From NCBI GenBank assembly GCA_017989485.1, contig JAGNPU010000135.1, forward strand, positions 1 to 5,893: a stretch of 5,893 nucleotides of DNA, read 5' to 3'. Made by a program: the position numbers and the translations under genes. This document shows positions 5,646 through 5,893 of this stretch, one piece after another. Every line of letters starts with the position of its first letter. Within the stretch, counting starts at the first letter, position 1. A model generated the notes under the pieces. It did not search any database. It saw nothing but the letters and a program-made list of their open reading frames with translations, and was not told where the DNA came from. The stretch comes from Neisseriaceae bacterium. GTDB lineage: Bacteria > Pseudomonadota > Gammaproteobacteria > Burkholderiales > Neisseriaceae.

Positions 5646-5893
5646 CTATACCGGCCGTATCGCCCCACAACGCTTAAAGGCCTGATTAATCATGTTCATA
5701 TTGATGCGGCTAATGCCCTCAAGGCCGCCCAAATCATCACTCATTAACGGCCACAAATCGACGTTATCCTCGCACAAAACGTGCCAAAACAGCTGCGAGC
5801 GGCCGCTGGTGCCAAACAAACAACGCGTATTCGGGTGTTTGCTCAAAGTCTGTGCCACCGTGGTCAGGTGATTTGGGTTCACCTCCAAGCACA
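5646..5893 (-). CDS. Lrp/AsnC family transcriptional regulator, carboxyl-terminal part (runs off right edge)
   Basis: The 82 visible codons form the carboxyl-terminal effector-binding (RAM) domain of an Lrp/AsnC-type regulator. Such proteins bind amino acids or related ligands and assemble as dimers and octamers on DNA. The order is typical: VNPNHLTTVAQTLSKHPNTR (strand plus helix), then FGTSGRSQLFWHVLCEDN, where the GRSQL turn matches the usual TG-x-x-D/Q-L signature. A helix with LGGLEGISRINMNM and the closing AFKRCGAIRPV follow. The stop is TAG at 5648-5646. Lrp proteins usually have about 150-160 residues, so the helix-turn-helix half should lie just past the right edge. A TTG at 5888-5886 is in frame, but the open frame continues to the window edge, so it is taken as an internal Leu. 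It converges on the SlyB-like gene. Ligand and targets cannot be inferred. Confidence 0.85.
   Translation of the reverse strand, partial: CLEVNPNHLTTVAQTLSKHPNTRCLFGTSGRSQLFWHVLCEDNVDLWPLMSDDLGGLEGISRINMNMINQAFKRCGAIRPV

Overview
The window is a compact stretch of chromosomal housekeeping genes from a Gram-negative bacterium. It is most likely a betaproteobacterium and, from recalled protein resemblance, probably close to the Neisseriaceae. The RNase E amino end, the quinone-type PyrD and RluC all read like neisserial/betaproteobacterial versions; no database search was run. Composition is moderate in GC, with AT-rich tracts only between genes.

Layout: (1) 1-784, minus strand: the amino-terminal 261 codons of RNase E (rne), running off the left edge. 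(2) 785-1322: a long divergent intergenic region that should hold the rne leader and both promoters, with several inverted repeats. (3) 1323-3871, plus strand: a tight cluster of rluC (23S rRNA pseudouridine synthase), a HAD-IA phosphatase that overlaps rluC by 8 nt and starts with GTG, and a short SppA/S49 membrane peptidase. A strong stem-loop terminator follows at 3880-3907. (4) 3938-5446: pyrD (class 2 dihydroorotate dehydrogenase) and a SlyB-type glycine-zipper outer-membrane lipoprotein, closed by a strong bidirectional terminator at 5461-5490. (5) 5491-5645: a gene-free convergent spacer packed with palindromes, including a perfect 18-bp palindrome inside a segment flanked by a 9-bp direct repeat. 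(6) 5646-5893, minus strand: the carboxyl-terminal part of an Lrp/AsnC-family regulator, running off the right edge.

The genes do not form one pathway. rne and rluC share RNA metabolism and sit back to back, as in Escherichia coli. The HAD phosphatase and SppA are probably co-transcribed with rluC. PyrD (inner membrane) and the lipoprotein (outer membrane) follow as a second short unit. I found no defence system, mobile-element gene, CRISPR array, RNA gene or unrecognised protein system. The points worth a second look are all non-coding: the DUS-like terminator hairpin before pyrD, the palindromic element in the convergent spacer, and the structured rne leader.
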